Positions 63,387 to 64,000 of a stretch of 64,000 nucleotides of DNA are shown piece after piece. The notes beneath the pieces were generated by a model. That model made no database searches. It worked only from the letters and a program-made list of their open reading frames with translations, and was not told the origin of the DNA. Position 1 is the stretch's first letter. Every line of letters begins with the position of its first letter. This DNA comes from SAR202 cluster bacterium. GTDB lineage: Bacteria > Chloroflexota > Dehalococcoidia > Lucifugimonadales > UBA2962. A program made the position numbers and the translations under genes. Where the stretch lies: positions 88,118-152,117 of the forward strand of contig JAKUTS010000003.1 of assembly GCA_022447925.1 (NCBI GenBank), written 5' to 3'.

Positions 63387-64000
63387 TTATTTACTAGCTA
63401 GGCCACCGCTAGCAGTCCATACACGAGTACAAGTAAATGCAGGATCAAACTGACATACTTCATACCCAGTACCGGCTACGTCTCCATTGGAGTCAAAAGT
63501 GTGAACTCCACTCGCTCCATCGTAATTAGATCCGACACTAGCAAGATCATCGCGAATGTCATCGCTACCTTCTAAAGCAGCATGAGCAATGATTTTGACA
63601 GCATCATAGGTTTCGTGGGTGTATATTCCTTCAGCATCTCCTCCAGCGGCACTATAAGCCGAATTGAAAGTTGATTGAGCTGAGGATTCAGCACCTGGTC
63701 GAGGCTTGGTTGCGATTACTCCTGCTACTGCAGCAGCATCAGTGAAAGCACTAGCAAACGCTGCGTCTGCAATGCCATCGGCCCCGTAGATAGTTCCTGA
63801 AAAACCTTGACCCTTCAAGGCCTCGATGATTGCTGCACCATCAGTAGCGTATGAAATCAGAACAGCTGAATCACATCCAGCATCAATAACCGATTGGGCT
63901 ATAGTAGATGCGTCGTATGAACCTTCTGTTGGGTCATATGCGTTTGTAGTACATACGTCACTAGACCAGTTAGCAGCGAATTTAGCCGCTAGGCCCGATC
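63387..64000 (-). CDS. branched-chain amino acid-type ABC transporter substrate-binding protein (5' partial)
   Basis: The frame stays open to the window edge, beyond the internal TTG at 63818, so at least 203 C-terminal residues are seen. They resemble the Peripla_BP_6/LivK fold: AQSVIDAGCDSAVLISYATD, GFSGTIYGADGIADAAF, THETYDAVKIIAHAA and a C-terminal FDSNGDVAGTGYEV. The signal peptide lies outside the window. It supplies ligand to the fused permease; amino acids are likely but not proven. Confidence 0.88.
   Translation of the reverse strand, partial: SGLAAKFAANWSSDVCTTNAYDPTEGSYDASTIAQSVIDAGCDSAVLISYATDGAAIIEALKGQGFSGTIYGADGIADAAFASAFTDAAAVAGVIATKPRPGAESSAQSTFNSAYSAAGGDAEGIYTHETYDAVKIIAHAALEGSDDIRDDLASVGSNYDGASGVHTFDSNGDVAGTGYEVCQFDPAFTCTRVWTASGGLASK

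Overview
The window is AT-rich, densely packed bacterial chromosome with no phage, transposon or CRISPR array. Gene ends often touch or overlap: convergent overlaps of 4-14 bp at 1884-1894, 4143-4146, 25207-25210 and 43371-43384. The content fits a free-living aerobic heterotroph. It combines F420 biosynthesis (CofE), eukaryote-type glutamine synthetase II, many amidohydrolases, a FAD amine oxidase-like enzyme, several lipoproteins with simple N-terminal linkers, and T-box control of tryptophan genes. My best guess is a marine Chloroflexota lineage of the SAR202/Dehalococcoidia type. That is inference from gene content, not a phylogenetic result.

Layout. 1-5.7 kb: a 5'-truncated Met/Asp-rich lipoprotein, a small acidic protein beside a 42-aa TatA-like peptide, an MFS carrier, an Ig-like lipoprotein and a D-aminoacylase-type amidohydrolase. 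5.9-11.7 kb: a sugar-nucleotide epimerase, an Apd1/sucrase-ferredoxin-like protein, then a run of frameshifted zinc alcohol dehydrogenase, MFS carrier, TPR protein and SDR. 11.7-19.2 kb, minus strand: CocE-type hydrolase, glnII, gamma-glutamyltransferase, AcoX-type NAD kinase, threonine/serine dehydratase and a HEAT-repeat protein. 19.3-25.2 kb, plus strand: nth, argC, tRNA-Glu, KDPG aldolase plus KDG kinase, and two lipoproteins, one carrying a CARDB-like domain and a zincin HELAH motif. 25.2-26.9 kb: thiG-thiE-thiS on the minus strand. 27-35.7 kb: Nudix, leuS, a FAD oxidoreductase, leuB, EVE, a small CxxC protein, cofE, a CitE-like lyase and folB.

36-42 kb is the best-defined regulatory unit. 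A sigma70-like promoter and a T-box leader with specifier UGG precede trpS-trpE-trpG-trpD-trpC-trpF, all tightly spaced or overlapping. The cognate tRNA-Trp (anticodon CCA, discriminator G) lies in the same window at 54.4 kb and matches the T-box bulge UGGC. 42-49.2 kb: VOC, HIT and YqeK-like proteins, a LysE exporter interrupted by a stop codon, a second D-aminoacylase paralogue, rsmI, metG and a polyprenyl synthase. 49.2-51.7 kb: a Ca2+/cation antiporter and pyruvate kinase. 51.8-54.5 kb: a coiled-coil/zinc-ribbon protein, a serine-recombinase homologue that has lost its catalytic residues, rnpB and tRNA-Trp. 54.5-58.4 kb: SDR, amidase and YtcJ-like amidohydrolase. 58.6-58.8 kb: tRNA-Leu and tRNA-Cys. 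58.9-64 kb, minus strand: a branched-chain amino acid-type ABC operon whose two permeases are fused into one 957-aa protein, separated by a terminator-like hairpin from the binding-protein gene that runs off the window.

Taken together the genes suggest scavenging of peptides, D-amino acids and amides (ABC import, CocE hydrolase, gamma-glutamyltransferase, amidases, deaminating enzymes), with nitrogen re-assimilated through GSII. Tryptophan is made on demand. Three loci (alcohol dehydrogenase, the adjacent MFS start, LysE) carry lesions or missing start codons that need read-level checking before being called biological.
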